Positions 9,601-20,324 of a stretch of DNA of 64,000 nt are shown one piece after another. The stretch comes from Pseudomonas mandelii (GTDB lineage Bacteria; Pseudomonadota; Gammaproteobacteria; Pseudomonadales; Pseudomonadaceae): positions 248,001-312,000 of the forward strand of contig NZ_LT629796.1 in NCBI RefSeq assembly GCF_900106065.1. The letters run 5' to 3'. The position numbers were made by a program, and so were the translations under genes. Below the pieces are notes generated by a model. That model ran no database searches. It was given only the letters and a program-made list of their open reading frames with translations, and was not told the origin of the DNA. Position 1 is the stretch's first letter. The number at the start of each line of letters is the position of its first letter.

Positions 9601-10368
9601 TCAGGATTTGAAGCAGGCGTCGCTGAGTTTGTCGAGAACGCGGTCGGCGCGTTCCTCGGCCTTGGCCATGGTGGTTTTCCAGACGGCGACACACGGGTGC
9701 AGATCAGGCTCTTGTTCAGCCCTGGCCAGCCATTGAAAACAGTCATGCCACTCACCCAGGGCACCTTGTGCCGACTTCAAACGTGGCATCGCCGCGTCGG
9801 GCAATCGGTCAAGTTCGGGGTAGGCGTCAATGCCGTAGCGCACGCGCTTGATCAACAGACGCAAGCGATGGCGATCATGGGCAGGATCGTGCAGGGCCTG
9901 ATCGAGTTTCTTCCATTGCTTGGCGAGGCGCTTTTCGATGCGTTTGCGCAGGCCCTTGAGCAGGCCCTGACGCTGGGAAGCACGGAGGAAACGCGGAAAC
10001 GCGTCGAGAATCATCAGTAACTGCGTGACCTCGGGGCTTGTCGCCACCGCCGGATACGCCTTGGCCATCTGCGCCATACGTCGTTGCGCGGCCTCGGGTT
10101 GACCGTTCTTGAGCAAGTAGGCCGCCAGCACCTCGCGATCACGCAACGGCGTGGTCAACTCGCCAACCCGGGACGACGCCGCCTCCAGTTGCTCGACGCC
10201 TGGCAGCCCGCGCAACGGTCGCAACAGACTGCGCAGCCGGCGAACCGTGGTGCGCAGCTCGTGCAACGCTTCCGGGTCAGTGCGCGCACTCAGGCGCGCC
10301 TGGCAAGCCAGCAGACGAACTTCCAGACTCAGTACTTGAGCCACCAACCGATCAACCAAGGCCGACAT
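9601..10368 (-). CDS. CHAD domain protein
   Basis: A 255-residue, Arg/Lys/His-rich, all-helical protein. It has the CHAD features: HELRTTVRRLRSLLRPLR near the N-terminus and a second helical repeat with HDPAHDRHRLRLLIKRVRY. CHAD domains bind polyphosphate through basic surfaces and often accompany CYTH triphosphatases. No CYTH domain is fused here. ATG 10368 (MSALVDRL) follows an AGGGAGC ribosome site and is preferred over an upstream ATG at 10395. Confidence 0.85.
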   Translation of the reverse strand: MSALVDRLVAQVLSLEVRLLACQARLSARTDPEALHELRTTVRRLRSLLRPLRGLPGVEQLEAASSRVGELTTPLRDREVLAAYLLKNGQPEAAQRRMAQMAKAYPAVATSPEVTQLLMILDAFPRFLRASQRQGLLKGLRKRIEKRLAKQWKKLDQALHDPAHDRHRLRLLIKRVRYGIDAYPELDRLPDAAMPRLKSAQGALGEWHDCFQWLARAEQEPDLHPCVAVWKTTMAKAEERADRVLDKLSDACFKS

Positions 10369-10413
10369 CGCTTGCTCCCTGAATCGAATGTCCACTATTC
10401 CCTACATCATGCC

Positions 10414-10692
10414 TCAACGGCCGGCACGTGACTCTCGAATATAGAAGCGCGCCTTCTCGGCTTTCTTGGTGCAGCCTTCGAAGCCTTCGAATTGCTGCTG
10501 GGTCTTGGCCGCCGTCAACAGCGACAGGGCCTTGGAGTAGCTGACGGTGCCGGCAAAACCCTCGGCCTTGGCCAGATCCAGTTCATGCCACGCCGCGTCG
10601 AGTCCACTACCGCAGCTGTCACGATAAGCGGTTTTGCCGGCACAACCGGCAAGCGCCAGGGCAATCAATGGCACGCAAATCCAGGCTTTCAT
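10414..10692 (-). CDS. Small putative lipoprotein
   Basis: A 92-residue protein with a short signal peptide ending in the lipobox LAGC (LIALALAGCAGK), so cleavage and lipidation at that cysteine are expected. The mature part is helical with two further cysteines (DSCGSG and EGCTKK) that could form a disulfide. Function unknown. It lies upstream of the CHAD gene on the same strand with a 45-base gap, so the two may share a transcript. Confidence 0.75.
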   Translation of the reverse strand: MKAWICVPLIALALAGCAGKTAYRDSCGSGLDAAWHELDLAKAEGFAGTVSYSKALSLLTAAKTQQQFEGFEGCTKKAEKARFYIRESRAGR

Positions 10693-10915
10693 CACTCACA
10701 CCTCAACATTAGGTAAACAGTCGTGCTGGTAAGACGGTCTGGCACGTGAAAAGTGCCTTGGCCCCGCCGCGCAAACGTCAAGTGTGCTTGAGAATACCCA
10801 TGCACCGCCATGGAGTGTCGAAAAAACGACGCCCTTGGCCCACCAAGCGACCTAAGCAATTGAAGCGCCCCCCGTGATGGGTGCATTGTTGAACCTTGTC
10901 AGACGAGGGCGATTC

Positions 10916-11956
10916 ATGAAAAAGCGTGTCGCACTGGTGCTGGGCTCAGGCGGGGCCCGGGGCTATGCCCATATCGGTGTCATTGAAGAAATCGAACGGC
11001 GCGGCTACGACATCGCCTGCATCGCAGGATGCTCGATGGGCGCCGTGGTCGGCGGGATCTATGCCGCCGGCAAACTTGACGATTATCGCGACTGGATCGA
11101 AAGCCTGGACTACCTAGACGTCTTGCGTCTGGTAGACGTCAGTTTTCGTCTGGGCGCGATTCGCGGGGAGAAAGTGTTCGGGCAGATCCGCAAGATCGTC
11201 GGCGAGATCAACATCGAAGACCTGCGCATCCCTTACACGGCGGTTGCCACGGACCTGACCAACCAGCAGGAAATCTGGTTCCAGGAAGGCTGCCTGCACC
11301 AGGCCATGCGCGCCTCGGCAGCGATTCCGAGCCTGTTCACACCCGTGATGCAGGGCAATCGCATGCTGGTGGACGGCGGCATTCTCAACCCTTTGCCGAT
11401 CGTGCCCGTGGTGTCGAGCCATTGCGACCTGATCATTGCGGTCAACCTCAACTCCACCAACCAGCGCCACTATAAACTGCCGGTGATTGAGCGTCCGCCC
11501 GCGTTCAAGACGCGGTTCGACAGCCTGATCAATTCCCTGGGTTCAAAAATGCCGTTCCGCCGTAAGCAGGCCGAACAATTGCTGCTGCTGGAAAAGGAAG
11601 CGTTGATGGCCGAAGCGGCCGACATAAACCCCTGGATCGAATCCGCCGAACCCGAAGCCCAGCAACCGGCAGCTGCCCCCGAACGCGAAGGCGCACCGAA
11701 ATCCGCCACAGGTTCGTTCATCATCGACAACGTGGGCCCGGCGTCGTTGCTGGACCTGATCAACCAGAGTTTCGAGGTGATGCAGACGTCGTTGGCGCAG
11801 TACAAGATCGCCGGGTATCCGCCGGACATCCTGATCAACGTGCCGAAACGGGTGTGCCGGTTTTTCGAGTTTTACAAGGCGCCGGAGTTGATCGCGCTGG
11901 GGCGGGAGATTGCGCGGGATACGCTGGATAGATACGAGAATGAGCGGGATGCCTGA
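10916..11956 (+). CDS. Patatin-like phospholipase, RssA type
   Basis: A 346-residue patatin. It has the oxyanion motif GSGGARGYAHIG (residues 10-21), the nucleophile elbow GCSMG with Ser40, and the dyad Asp153 in LVDGGILNPLP. No signal peptide or membrane anchor is seen, so it is cytoplasmic. The C-terminal third includes a low-complexity Ala/Glu/Pro linker and then a conserved-looking tail (LLDLINQSFEVMQTSLAQYKI). Patatins are acyl hydrolases on lipids; the substrate here is unknown. ATG 10916 was chosen for the GAGG site upstream and because the family starts at KKRVALVLGSGG. Confidence 0.88.
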   Translation: MKKRVALVLGSGGARGYAHIGVIEEIERRGYDIACIAGCSMGAVVGGIYAAGKLDDYRDWIESLDYLDVLRLVDVSFRLGAIRGEKVFGQIRKIVGEINIEDLRIPYTAVATDLTNQQEIWFQEGCLHQAMRASAAIPSLFTPVMQGNRMLVDGGILNPLPIVPVVSSHCDLIIAVNLNSTNQRHYKLPVIERPPAFKTRFDSLINSLGSKMPFRRKQAEQLLLLEKEALMAEAADINPWIESAEPEAQQPAAAPEREGAPKSATGSFIIDNVGPASLLDLINQSFEVMQTSLAQYKIAGYPPDILINVPKRVCRFFEFYKAPELIALGREIARDTLDRYENERDA

Positions 11957-11980
11957 AGTTTTCGGATGAAGGTGCGGGCC

Positions 11981-12075
11981 TCTTCGCGGGCAAGCCTCGC
12001 TCCTGCAGGATTTGAGTCGTTCGCGAGCTTTGTGAACGATTCACATTCTGTAGGAGCGAGGCTTGCCCGCGAAGA
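11981..12075. repeat. REP pair (GAGGCTTGCCCGCGAAG type)
   Basis: Inverted copies of CTTCGCGGGCAAGCCTCGCT and its complement lie between the convergent patatin and kdpE genes. Confidence 0.9.
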
Positions 12076-12097
12076 CAATAGGCCGGACACCAAAAAG

Positions 12098-12796
12098 CTA
12101 AAGACTTCCCTCACTCAACAACCGATAACCAACCCCCGCTTCGGTAACGATAAAGCGCGGCTGGGTCGGATCATCCGCCAGCTTCTGGCGCAGATGCCCC
12201 ACCACAATCCGCAAATAATGACTGTCCTCGGTATGGGTCGGCCCCCAGATATCTTTCAGCAGTTGCTGCTGGGTGATCACCCGCCCGGGATGCCGGGCCA
12301 GTTGCGCCAGCACCGCATACTCTTTGCGGGTCAGCGCGACTTCGGCGCCATCGAGCAGCACCCGGCGATAGGCCAAGTCCACGGTCAGCGGGCCAAACGT
12401 CAGCGCCGCTTGCTGAGCCTCGCCAACGGGGGCCTGACGCAATAACGCACGCACCCGGGCGAGGAATTCCTGGATACCGAACGGCTTGGTCACGTAATCG
12501 TTGGCACCGCCATCGAGCGCTTCCACCTTTTGCCCTTCGCTGGCACGCACCGAAAGCACCAGCACCGGCGCCGTCGACCATTCGCGAAACTCGCGCAGCA
12601 CTTGCTGGCCGTCCATGTCCGGCAGGCCGAGATCGAGCACCAGCAAGTCGGGTTTGTTCAACGCCGCCTGGGCCAGCCCTTCGTTGCCGTTGCCGGCCTC
12701 CAGTACCTTGTAACCCTGAGAAGCGAGGCTGATGCGCAGGAATTTGCGGATTTGCGGTTCGTCGTCGATGACCAAAATGGTCGCGGTCTGGCTCAT
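12098..12796 (-). CDS. kdpE: KdpE response regulator
   Basis: A 232-residue OmpR/PhoB-type regulator. The receiver domain has acidic residues Asp11/Asp12, phospho-acceptor Asp55 in LVLDLGLPDMDG and the Lys of VTKPFG. The C-terminal winged helix contains TRKEYAVLAQLARHPGRVIT. It is phosphorylated by KdpD and activates kdpFABC when potassium is scarce. It lies 36 bases behind kdpD. The ATG at 12796 matches the family start; an upstream in-frame ATG at 12826 would add ten atypical residues. Confidence 0.95.
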   Translation of the reverse strand: MSQTATILVIDDEPQIRKFLRISLASQGYKVLEAGNGNEGLAQAALNKPDLLVLDLGLPDMDGQQVLREFREWSTAPVLVLSVRASEGQKVEALDGGANDYVTKPFGIQEFLARVRALLRQAPVGEAQQAALTFGPLTVDLAYRRVLLDGAEVALTRKEYAVLAQLARHPGRVITQQQLLKDIWGPTHTEDSHYLRIVVGHLRQKLADDPTQPRFIVTEAGVGYRLLSEGSL

Positions 12797-12832
12797 GGTT
12801 TCTGATCGTGGCATGGAGATGTCCAAAGGGTA

Positions 12833-15484
12833 TCAGGCTTCACTTTCAAGGCCCGGCTGTTCCTGCAATGGCAAGTGCAGTGTGATGCAGGTGCCGCGCC
12901 CTTCAATGCCGTCCGCGACGCTGATCCGACCGCCATGCGCGCCGACCATGCCCTGACAGATCGCCAACCCCAGGCCGGTGCCCTGCCCGCCCCGATCACC
13001 ACGCGCAGCGGTGTAGAACATGTCGAAAATCTTCGCCCGCTCTTCCTCCGGAATCCCTGGCCCCTCGTCGCTGACCGAGAAAAACAGCTCGCTGTCATTG
13101 GCGCCGGCGCGTAATTGCAGACGGCCGTGAGGCGGAGAAAAACGCGCGGCGTTTTCCAGCACATTGACCAGCGCCTGCTCGATCAGCGCGGCATGCACGT
13201 ACAGCAGCGGCAATTCGGCCGGCACTTCGGTGCTGACCTGCAACGGCGCCAGTACCGCGCGCAGACGATTGAGCGAACTGCCGACAATATCGGCCGGCGA
13301 CACCCAGTCCCGCGCCAGCTTCAACGCACCGTGACCGAGGCGGGTCATGTCCAGCAGGTTTTGAATGTAACGGTCGAGGCGCTCGGCTTCATCGCGGGTG
13401 CCTTCAAGCAGTTCGCGGCGATCCTCCAGCGGGATGGCTTCACCGAGGGCCAGCAGACTGTCGATGCTGCCGCGCATGGAGGTCAGCGGCGTGCGCAAAT
13501 CGTGGGACACCGACGCCAGCAAGGCGCTGCGCAACTGCTCGGTTTCGCCGTGCAGGCGCGCCGCTTCCAGGTCTTCGGCCAGTTGCGCGCGAGCCAAGGC
13601 CTGGGCCAGCGGTTGACTCAACGCCGTCAACAAACGCCGACGCTGACCGCTCAAGGTCTGGCCTTCTTTGGCGCACACACCGAGCAGCGCCAACGGTCCG
13701 TCTTCCACCGACAACGGCCACCACCACCAACGCCCGAACGGCAGCGTGCCGGTGCCTGCGCCCGCCGGCTGGTCGTGTTGCCAGGCCCAATCGGCGGCAG
13801 CGCGCTCGGCTTCGGAAAACTCCAGCGGGCCGCCGGTCTCGACCTTCCAGCCACCCTGGCCGTCGCGGTTGAGCAGGCACAGTTGCAGATCGCTCCAGCC
13901 ATTGAGGTGCTGGGCCGCGGCGCTGACCACTGCCTGGCGGTCGGTGGCGGCGGTGAGTTTGCGCGACAGGTCGAGCAGTTCGGTGGTCTCTTCCTGAGTG
14001 TCGCGCAATGCTTGCAATTGCCGCCGTTGCCGCGCAGCGAGGTTGCCGGTGAGGGCCGCCATCAGCAGGAAGAACAGCAAGGTCAACACGTCTTCTTCGC
14101 GCTGGATGGCGAACGAAAAATTCGGCGGGATAAACAGAAAGTCATAGGTCAGAAACGACAGCGCCGCACAAGCCAGCGCCGGGCCCAGGCTGCTGCGCAC
14201 CGCCACCAGCAACACGGCGGCGAGGAACACCAGCGATATATTCGGCAGCGGCAAGACGCTCGCCACGGCCCAGGCCAAAGCAGTGGCCAGCACCGTCGCC
14301 ACGACCGCCAGCGCGTAGTCGAACCACACCAGCGAATGCGCCGAACGCTGACGCGGCTGATGCTGTTCGTGATCACTGTCGAGGACGTTGATTTCCAGCC
14401 CCCGCGCATCACGCAGCAAGCGTGATGCCAGACCGCCACCGAACAAGCGCCGACGCAAACGCTGGCGCGATTGACCGACCAGCACCAGGCTGGCACGGCG
14501 TTCGGCAGCGTGCTGGATCAATGTTTTTGCGACTTCACCGGCGCGCAGTAACACCACTTCGCCGCCCAGTCGCTCGGCCAGTTGCTGGGCACTTTGCAGG
14601 CGCAGTCGCGATTGTTCGTCGCGCACGCTGCCGTTGTCCACGTGCACCAGGCTCCACGGCAGATGCCGACGCTGGGCGACGCGGCTGGCGTGGCGCACCA
14701 GGCGTTCGGCCTGAGCATCGCCATCGACGCCGACCAACAATCGACCGCGCACCGCTGGCGCGGCCTGGCCAAGTTGTCGATATCCCTGGGCCAGGTCATC
14801 GTCCACCTGCGCAGCGGCGGTTTGCATTGCCAGTTCGCGCAGGGCGGTGAGGTTGGTCTGGGTGAAGAAAGCGTCGATGGCCGCCCGCGCCTGCTCCGGC
14901 ACGTAGACCTTGCCGTCACGCAGACGCTCAAGCAGTTCGCGTGGCGGCAGGTCGATCAGCAGCAGTTCGTAGGCTTCTTGCAGCACCCAGTCCGGCAGGG
15001 TTTCGCGAACCTGCACGCCGGTGATCCCGCGCACTTGATCATTGAGGCTTTCGAGGTGCTGAACGTTGACCGTGGTGAACACGTCGATGCCGGCGGCGAG
15101 CAATTCCTGGATGTCTTGCCAGCGCTTGGCGTGACGGCTGCCAGGGGCGTTGGTGTGGGCCAGTTCGTCCACAAGCACCAATTTCGGCTTGGCCGCGAGC
15201 AGACCGTCGAGGTCCATTTCTTCGAGCGTGACGCCTCGGTATTCCAAGCGCACCAAGGGCTGCTGCGGCAAGCCGCCGAGCAGCGCTTCGGTCTCGGCGC
15301 GGCCGTGGGTTTCAACCACGCCGGCGATGACTTTCACGCCCTGGCGCAATTGGGTGTGAGCCGCTTGCAGCATGGCGTAGGTCTTGCCGACACCGGGCGC
15401 GGCGCCGAGGAAAACCTTGAGCCGGCCACGGCCATCGCGGGGCAGGTCTGCTAACAGCGCGTCGGCGCGGCCGGAGTCACTCAT
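12833..15484 (-). CDS. kdpD: KdpD sensor histidine kinase
   Basis: An 883-residue sensor. The N-terminal KdpD domain has Walker A GAAPGVGKTYAML near residue 30. It is followed by a Usp-like domain (about 245-370), four closely packed membrane helices (about 395-490), a GAF-like segment, and the kinase core with phospho-acceptor His661 in SVSHDLRTPL. The ATP lid motifs are NVLENAARFSPPHGR and GPGIPEEER. It senses potassium limitation or turgor and controls KdpE. The length is normal. Confidence 0.97.
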   Translation of the reverse strand: MSDSGRADALLADLPRDGRGRLKVFLGAAPGVGKTYAMLQAAHTQLRQGVKVIAGVVETHGRAETEALLGGLPQQPLVRLEYRGVTLEEMDLDGLLAAKPKLVLVDELAHTNAPGSRHAKRWQDIQELLAAGIDVFTTVNVQHLESLNDQVRGITGVQVRETLPDWVLQEAYELLLIDLPPRELLERLRDGKVYVPEQARAAIDAFFTQTNLTALRELAMQTAAAQVDDDLAQGYRQLGQAAPAVRGRLLVGVDGDAQAERLVRHASRVAQRRHLPWSLVHVDNGSVRDEQSRLRLQSAQQLAERLGGEVVLLRAGEVAKTLIQHAAERRASLVLVGQSRQRLRRRLFGGGLASRLLRDARGLEINVLDSDHEQHQPRQRSAHSLVWFDYALAVVATVLATALAWAVASVLPLPNISLVFLAAVLLVAVRSSLGPALACAALSFLTYDFLFIPPNFSFAIQREEDVLTLLFFLLMAALTGNLAARQRRQLQALRDTQEETTELLDLSRKLTAATDRQAVVSAAAQHLNGWSDLQLCLLNRDGQGGWKVETGGPLEFSEAERAAADWAWQHDQPAGAGTGTLPFGRWWWWPLSVEDGPLALLGVCAKEGQTLSGQRRRLLTALSQPLAQALARAQLAEDLEAARLHGETEQLRSALLASVSHDLRTPLTSMRGSIDSLLALGEAIPLEDRRELLEGTRDEAERLDRYIQNLLDMTRLGHGALKLARDWVSPADIVGSSLNRLRAVLAPLQVSTEVPAELPLLYVHAALIEQALVNVLENAARFSPPHGRLQLRAGANDSELFFSVSDEGPGIPEEERAKIFDMFYTAARGDRGGQGTGLGLAICQGMVGAHGGRISVADGIEGRGTCITLHLPLQEQPGLESEA

Positions 15485-15506
15485 TTGTCATTGCCTTATC
15501 TTGATT

Positions 15507-15617
15507 GATCGTTCCCACGCTCCGCGTGGGAATACAGCTCGGGACGCTCCGCGTCTCCTTCAGAGCCGAACGCGGAGCGTCCGTTGATGCATTCCCACGC
15601 AGAGCGTGGGAACGATC
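15507..15617. repeat. REP-like palindrome pair (CCCACGC...GCGTGGG type)
   Basis: Two outer hairpins of GTTCCCACGCnnnGCGTGGGAA enclose copies of GGACGCTCCGCGT and its complement. The element fills the gap between kdpC and kdpD. It is a different repeat family from the other REPs in the window. Confidence 0.85.
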
Positions 15618-15622
15618 ATCTT

Positions 15623-16168
15623 CTACAGGTTTTCCAGCGCGATGTTTAGCGCCAACACATTCACCACCGGCGGCCCCACCAATGGCTGCTCAATGTGCGC
15701 ATTCATCAATTGCTGAAGCGTAGACACCGGCAAATTACGCGCCGCCGCAACACGCGCCAGTTGATAGGCAATCGCCGCCGGTGGCAAGTGGGGATCGAGG
15801 CCGCTGCCGGAGGTAGTGAGCATGGCCAACGGCACTGGCCCCTGACCGGGCACCAGCTGTTTGTTGGCATCGTCGATCACCCGAGTGGCCAGCGCCGGAT
15901 TGCTCGGCGAAAGGTTGCTGGCGCTGCTCGACACGGTGGCAAACGCACCCGCTGATGGCCGTGGATGAAACCAGGCATCGCCAACGAAATCCTGGGCAAT
16001 CAGCGAAGAGCCACGGACCTTGCCGCCGGCGTCACGCACCAGGCTGCCATTGGCTTGATCCGGGAACGCGACCTGGGCGACGCCAGTGACGACCAAGGGG
16101 TAAGCGACGCCGGTGATCAGGGTCATCAGCACGAGCAAGCTCAGGGCCGGACGTATCATTGTGGACAT
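15623..16168 (-). CDS. kdpC: KdpC, potassium-transporting ATPase C subunit
   Basis: A 181-residue protein with one N-terminal membrane helix ([21 protein letters not shown]) and a periplasmic domain. The [23 protein letters not shown] and [14 protein letters not shown] motifs of KdpC are all present. It stabilises the KdpFABC complex. ATG 16168 follows a GAGG site; the nine residues before it in the open frame are not conserved in the family. Confidence 0.96.
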   Translation of the reverse strand: MSTMIRPALSLLVLMTLITGVAYPLVVTGVAQVAFPDQANGSLVRDAGGKVRGSSLIAQDFVGDAWFHPRPSAGAFATVSSSASNLSPSNPALATRVIDDANKQLVPGQGPVPLAMLTTSGSGLDPHLPPAAIAYQLARVAAARNLPVSTLQQLMNAHIEQPLVGPPVVNVLALNIALENL

Positions 16169-16217
16169 TTCAAAATCCTCGAATTCAAAGAACATTCATC
16201 AGGCACACACGTCACTT

Positions 16218-16348
16218 GTGGCGAGGGAGCTTGCTCCCGCTCGACTGCGAAGCAGTCGTCAACCCGGCAAATGCGGTGTACCTGAACAAACACGGTGTCT
16301 GGGATGAGGCCGCTTCGCAGCCCAGCGGGAGCAAGCGCCCTCGCCACA
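16218..16348. repeat. REP-like palindrome pair (GGGAGCTTGCTCCC type) inside the kdp operon
   Basis: Copies of GTGGCGAGGGAGCTTGCTCC and its complement flank an internal short hairpin (GACTGCGAAGCAGTC). It fills most of the 205-base gap between kdpB and kdpC. Confidence 0.85.
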
Positions 16349-16373
16349 AAAACCCCACCACAGCTCCCGACCG

Positions 16374-18431
16374 TCAAACCAGGTGCAACGCCGTCAGCAG
16401 CATGTCGATCGCCTTGATCCCCACGAACGGCACCACAATCCCGCCCAATCCGTAGACCAGCAAATTGCGTCGCAGCAACGCCGCCGCACTCGCGGCCTGC
16501 ACTCGAACCCCACGCAGCGCCAGTGGAATCAGCACCACAATGATCAAGGCGTTGAACACGATCGCCGAGAGAATCGCGCTCTGCGGACTGGCCAGGTGCA
16601 TGACGTTCAGCACGCCCAATTGCGGGTAGATCGAGGCAAACAGCGCCGGCAGGATCGCGAAGTACTTGGCCACGTCGTTGGCGATGGAAAACGTCGTCAG
16701 CGCACCGCGGGTCACCAGCAATTCCTTACCGATCTGCACCACGTCCAACAGCTTGGTCGGGTCGCTGTCGAGGTCGACCATGTTCGCCGCCTCGCGCGCT
16801 GCTTGCGTACCGTCGTTCATCGCCATGCCGACGTCAGCCTGGGCCAGGGCCGGGGCATCGTTGGCGCCGTCGCCGCACATGGCAACCAGGCGACCGTCGT
16901 TCTGTTCGTGGCGAATGCGCGCCAGTTTTTTCTCTGGCGTAGCCTCGGCCAGCACGTCATCGACGCCCGCTTCGGCAGCAATGGCAGCGGCGGTCAGCGG
17001 GTTGTCGCCGGTCACCATGACCGTGCGGATGCCCAGTTTGCGCAGCTCGGCAAAACGCTCGCGGATGCCGGGCTTGACCACGTCCTTGAGGTGGATCACA
17101 CCAAGCAATTTGCCGTCGGCGCAGACCAGTAACGGGGTACCGCCGCTTTGAGCGATCTTGTCGATCTCACGGGACAGCGGCGCGGCCAGGTCGGCGCGTT
17201 TCACACCGACGAAGGCCAGCAATGAATCCACCGCGCCTTTGCGATACACACGCCCCTGATAGTCGACACCGGACAGACGGGTTTCCGCGCTGAATGGCAC
17301 GGCCGTCAGCAACTCGGCGGCGGGTTCAGGTTGTGGCTGAGTGCCGCGCAGGTACTCGACGATGGACTTACCTTCAGCCGTGTCATCGGCCAGCGAGGCA
17401 AACAATGCGCCCTCCGCCAGTTCACGGGCGGTGACGCCCGGCGCCGGATGCACTGCGGTGCAGCGACGGTTACCGAAAGTGATGGTGCCGGTCTTGTCCA
17501 GCATCAGGACGTGAACGTCCCCCGCTGCTTCCACGGCGCGACCGGATTTGGCGATCACATTCAGGCGCACCAGACGGTCCATCCCGGCAATACCGATGGC
17601 GGACAACAAACCGCCAATGGTGGTCGGAATCAACGTGACCAATAACGCCACCAGGAACACCAGCGGCAGGCTGCCGTTGGCGAAGTGGGCGAACGGTTGC
17701 AGGGTGACGACTACCAACAGGAAGATCAGGGTCAGGCCGATCAGCAGGATGTCGAGCGCGACTTCGTTCGGGGTTTTCTGGCGTTTGGCGCCTTCGACCA
17801 GAGCGATCATGCGGTCCAGTGTCGACTCGCCGGGGTTGGCGGTAATCTTCACCAGCAGCCAGTCAGAGACCAGGCGAGTGTTGCCGGTGACAGCCGAACG
17901 GTCGCCCCCGGACTCACGAATCACTGGCGCGGATTCGCCGGTGATCGCCGCTTCGTTGACGGCGGCAATACCTTCGATGACCTCGCCGTCACCGGGGATC
18001 ATTTCCCCGGCTTCAACGCGCACCACATCACCTTTGCGCAGGCTGGTGGCCGGTACCACTTGAAAGGTGCCGTTACTGGTTTTACGGCGGGCGCTCAAGC
18101 CTTCGCTGCCGGCCTTGAGGCTGTCGGCGCGGGCCTTGCCGCGACCTTCGGCCAAGGCTTCGGCAAAGTTGGCGAAGAGCACGGTGAACCACAGCCACAG
18201 GGCGATTTGCGCAGCGACGAAGGTCGGCACGGCACTGTCGGGAATGAAGCACAGCACGGTGGTCAGGATCGCGGTCAGTTCGACCACCAGCATCACCGGC
18301 GCACGCTGCAATTGCCGTGGGTCGAGCTTGACGAAGGCTTGCACCAGCGCCGGGCGCCAGAGGGCCGAGATCGCAGTTTTGGGTTGTTCCGGCGCCTTGG
18401 CGACGACGGTTTTGCTTACAGGCATATTCAT
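16374..18431 (-). CDS. kdpB: KdpB, potassium-transporting P-type ATPase
   Basis: A 685-residue P-type ATPase. The phosphorylated Asp312 lies in [10 protein letters not shown], the actuator motif is ITGESAPV, and the hinge is [21 protein letters not shown] followed by [16 protein letters not shown] (parts of the P-domain). It has about seven membrane helices. It hydrolyses ATP to drive potassium uptake through KdpA. The start ATG is ten bases after the kdpA stop. Confidence 0.97.
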   Translation of the reverse strand: MNMPVSKTVVAKAPEQPKTAISALWRPALVQAFVKLDPRQLQRAPVMLVVELTAILTTVLCFIPDSAVPTFVAAQIALWLWFTVLFANFAEALAEGRGKARADSLKAGSEGLSARRKTSNGTFQVVPATSLRKGDVVRVEAGEMIPGDGEVIEGIAAVNEAAITGESAPVIRESGGDRSAVTGNTRLVSDWLLVKITANPGESTLDRMIALVEGAKRQKTPNEVALDILLIGLTLIFLLVVVTLQPFAHFANGSLPLVFLVALLVTLIPTTIGGLLSAIGIAGMDRLVRLNVIAKSGRAVEAAGDVHVLMLDKTGTITFGNRRCTAVHPAPGVTARELAEGALFASLADDTAEGKSIVEYLRGTQPQPEPAAELLTAVPFSAETRLSGVDYQGRVYRKGAVDSLLAFVGVKRADLAAPLSREIDKIAQSGGTPLLVCADGKLLGVIHLKDVVKPGIRERFAELRKLGIRTVMVTGDNPLTAAAIAAEAGVDDVLAEATPEKKLARIRHEQNDGRLVAMCGDGANDAPALAQADVGMAMNDGTQAAREAANMVDLDSDPTKLLDVVQIGKELLVTRGALTTFSIANDVAKYFAILPALFASIYPQLGVLNVMHLASPQSAILSAIVFNALIIVVLIPLALRGVRVQAASAAALLRRNLLVYGLGGIVVPFVGIKAIDMLLTALHLV

Positions 18432-18441
18432 GATGGATTCC

Positions 18442-20136
18442 TTACAAGCCCATACTCAGATGTTCAGCAATAGGACCCAGCGCCAATGTCGGCAGGAAGG
18501 TCAAACCACCCACCAGCAAAATGGTCACGGTCAGCAATGTCACGAACAGCGGGCCATGGGTCGGGAAGCTGTTCTGGCCGATCGGTGCGGTTTTCTTCAT
18601 TGCCAGGCTGCCGGCCAACGCCAGTACCGGGAGGATGTAACCGAAGCGACCGATCAACATGCCAAGACCCAGCATCAGGTTGTGGAACGCCGTGTTGGCA
18701 CCGAAGCCGCCGAAGGCCGAACCGTTGTTGGCACTGGCCGAGGTGTAGGCGTACAGCAACTGGCTGAAACCGTGGGCACCGGGGTTACTCACCGCCGCGA
18801 CCGGGCCGGGCAGACTCGCGGCAATCGCACCGAGCACCAGCACGCCGACCGGCATCACCAGCAAGGTCACCACCAGCAACTGGACTTCCTTCGCCTGGAG
18901 TTTCTTGCCCAGGTATTCCGGGGTACGACCGATCATCAGGCCGGCGAGGAACACCGCGATCAACACGTTGAGCAACATGCCGTAGAGCCCCGCGCCGACG
19001 CCGCCGAAGATCACTTCGCCAACCATCATGTTGACCAATGCGACCATGCCGCTCAGCGGGTTGAGGCTGTCGTGCATGCCGTTGACCGAGCCGTTGGACG
19101 CTGCGGTGGTGGTCACCGACCACAGCACCGTGGCGGTCGTGCCGAAGCGCGCTTCCTTGCCTTCCAGCGGCGCGGTCTGTTCGACGGCGACGTTGTTCAG
19201 GGTCGGGTTGGGTTGGTATTCAGCCCACAACGAGGTCGCGCCGCCGATCAGGAACAGCGCCAGCATGCAGGCGATGATCGCGCGGCTCTGACGCAGGTCT
19301 TTGACGTAGTGGCCGAAGGTGAACACCAGCGCGGCCGGGATCAGAATGATCGAGCCAACTTCGAACAGATTGCTCCACGCTGTCGGGTTCTCGAACGGGT
19401 GCGCCGAGTTGACGCCGAAGAAGCCACCGCCGTTGGTGCCCAATTGCTTGATCGCAATCTGGCTGGCGGCCGGGCCGAGTGGAATCACCTGATCGACGCC
19501 TTGCATGGTCACGGCATTCACGTACTGCGCGAAGGTTTGCGGCACGCCCTGCCAGACCAGGTACAGCGCCAGCAGCAGGCACAGGGGCAACAGGCCGTAG
19601 AGGGTGGCGCGGGTCATGTCGACCCAGAAGTTGCCCAGGGTCTTGCTCGACTTGCGACCAATACCGCGGCACAGCGCAACTAATACCGCCAGGCCGGTGG
19701 CGGCGCTGACGAAGTTCTGCACGGTGAGGCCGACCATCTGGCTCAGGTAGCTCAGGGTCGCTTCGCCGCTGTAGGACTGCCAGTTGGTATTGGTCATGAA
19801 GCTGACGGCGGTGTTGAACGCTTGCGTCCACTCCTGACCCGGCAGGTTTTGCGGGTTCAACGGCAAGTGGTCCTGGAACAACAGGATCGCGAACAACAGC
19901 AAAAAGCCCGCGAGGTTGAAGGCGAGCAAGGCCAGTGTGTATTTCTGCCAGCTCTGTTCGGCCTGCGGATCAACGCCGGCCACCCGATAACAACCACGTT
20001 CGACCGGTCCGAGGATCGGCGAAAGCCAGGTGCGCTGGCCTTCCATGACCTTGTAGTAGAACCGCCCAAGGAACGGTGCCGGGATCAGCACCACGGCAAA
20101 GAAGGCCAGGATCAGCCAATAGTCATAACTGTGCAT
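18442..20136 (-). CDS. kdpA: KdpA, potassium-binding channel-like subunit
   Basis: A 564-residue inner-membrane protein with about ten helices and four SKT-like pore repeats. Recognisable filter segments include [28 protein letters not shown] and [15 protein letters not shown] 20136 ([13 protein letters not shown]) gives the standard family length; the open frame upstream runs through kdpF in another frame. It binds and conducts potassium for KdpB. Confidence 0.97.
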   Translation of the reverse strand: MHSYDYWLILAFFAVVLIPAPFLGRFYYKVMEGQRTWLSPILGPVERGCYRVAGVDPQAEQSWQKYTLALLAFNLAGFLLLFAILLFQDHLPLNPQNLPGQEWTQAFNTAVSFMTNTNWQSYSGEATLSYLSQMVGLTVQNFVSAATGLAVLVALCRGIGRKSSKTLGNFWVDMTRATLYGLLPLCLLLALYLVWQGVPQTFAQYVNAVTMQGVDQVIPLGPAASQIAIKQLGTNGGGFFGVNSAHPFENPTAWSNLFEVGSIILIPAALVFTFGHYVKDLRQSRAIIACMLALFLIGGATSLWAEYQPNPTLNNVAVEQTAPLEGKEARFGTTATVLWSVTTTAASNGSVNGMHDSLNPLSGMVALVNMMVGEVIFGGVGAGLYGMLLNVLIAVFLAGLMIGRTPEYLGKKLQAKEVQLLVVTLLVMPVGVLVLGAIAASLPGPVAAVSNPGAHGFSQLLYAYTSASANNGSAFGGFGANTAFHNLMLGLGMLIGRFGYILPVLALAGSLAMKKTAPIGQNSFPTHGPLFVTLLTVTILLVGGLTFLPTLALGPIAEHLSMGL

Positions 20137-20144
20137 AGCCGCTC

Positions 20145-20234
20145 CTAGTTCCGGTCCGCGCGCAACAGCGCAACCAACAGATAAATGAACAGCCCCACTG
20201 CCAATAGCAGTGACACCCCGTCCAGAACGCTCAT
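20145..20234 (-). CDS. kdpF: KdpF small membrane subunit
   Basis: A 29-residue single-helix peptide (MSVLDGVSLLLAVGLFIYLL, then VALLRADRN) read directly from the minus strand. It lies eight bases before kdpA. KdpF is the lipid-like stabiliser of the Kdp complex, and its central hydrophobic run with an RAD-type basic end is typical. Confidence 0.92.
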   Translation of the reverse strand: MSVLDGVSLLLAVGLFIYLLVALLRADRN

Positions 20235-20324
20235 GGAAGTTCTCCGTGTTACGGCGTATTGCCGCGTGTGGAGTCATTGTCGGCAGGGAGGCTGTAAAGG
20301 AGCGAGATCGAGGGGTGTGGCGGG

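Noticed and set aside
10800..10877. 25-residue very basic peptide frame upstream of the patatin gene
   Set aside because: No convincing ribosome site; a short frame in GC-rich DNA is expected by chance.
13115..14425. Plus-strand frame opposite kdpD (436 codons)
   Set aside because: Antisense to a complete sensor kinase gene; no start signals.
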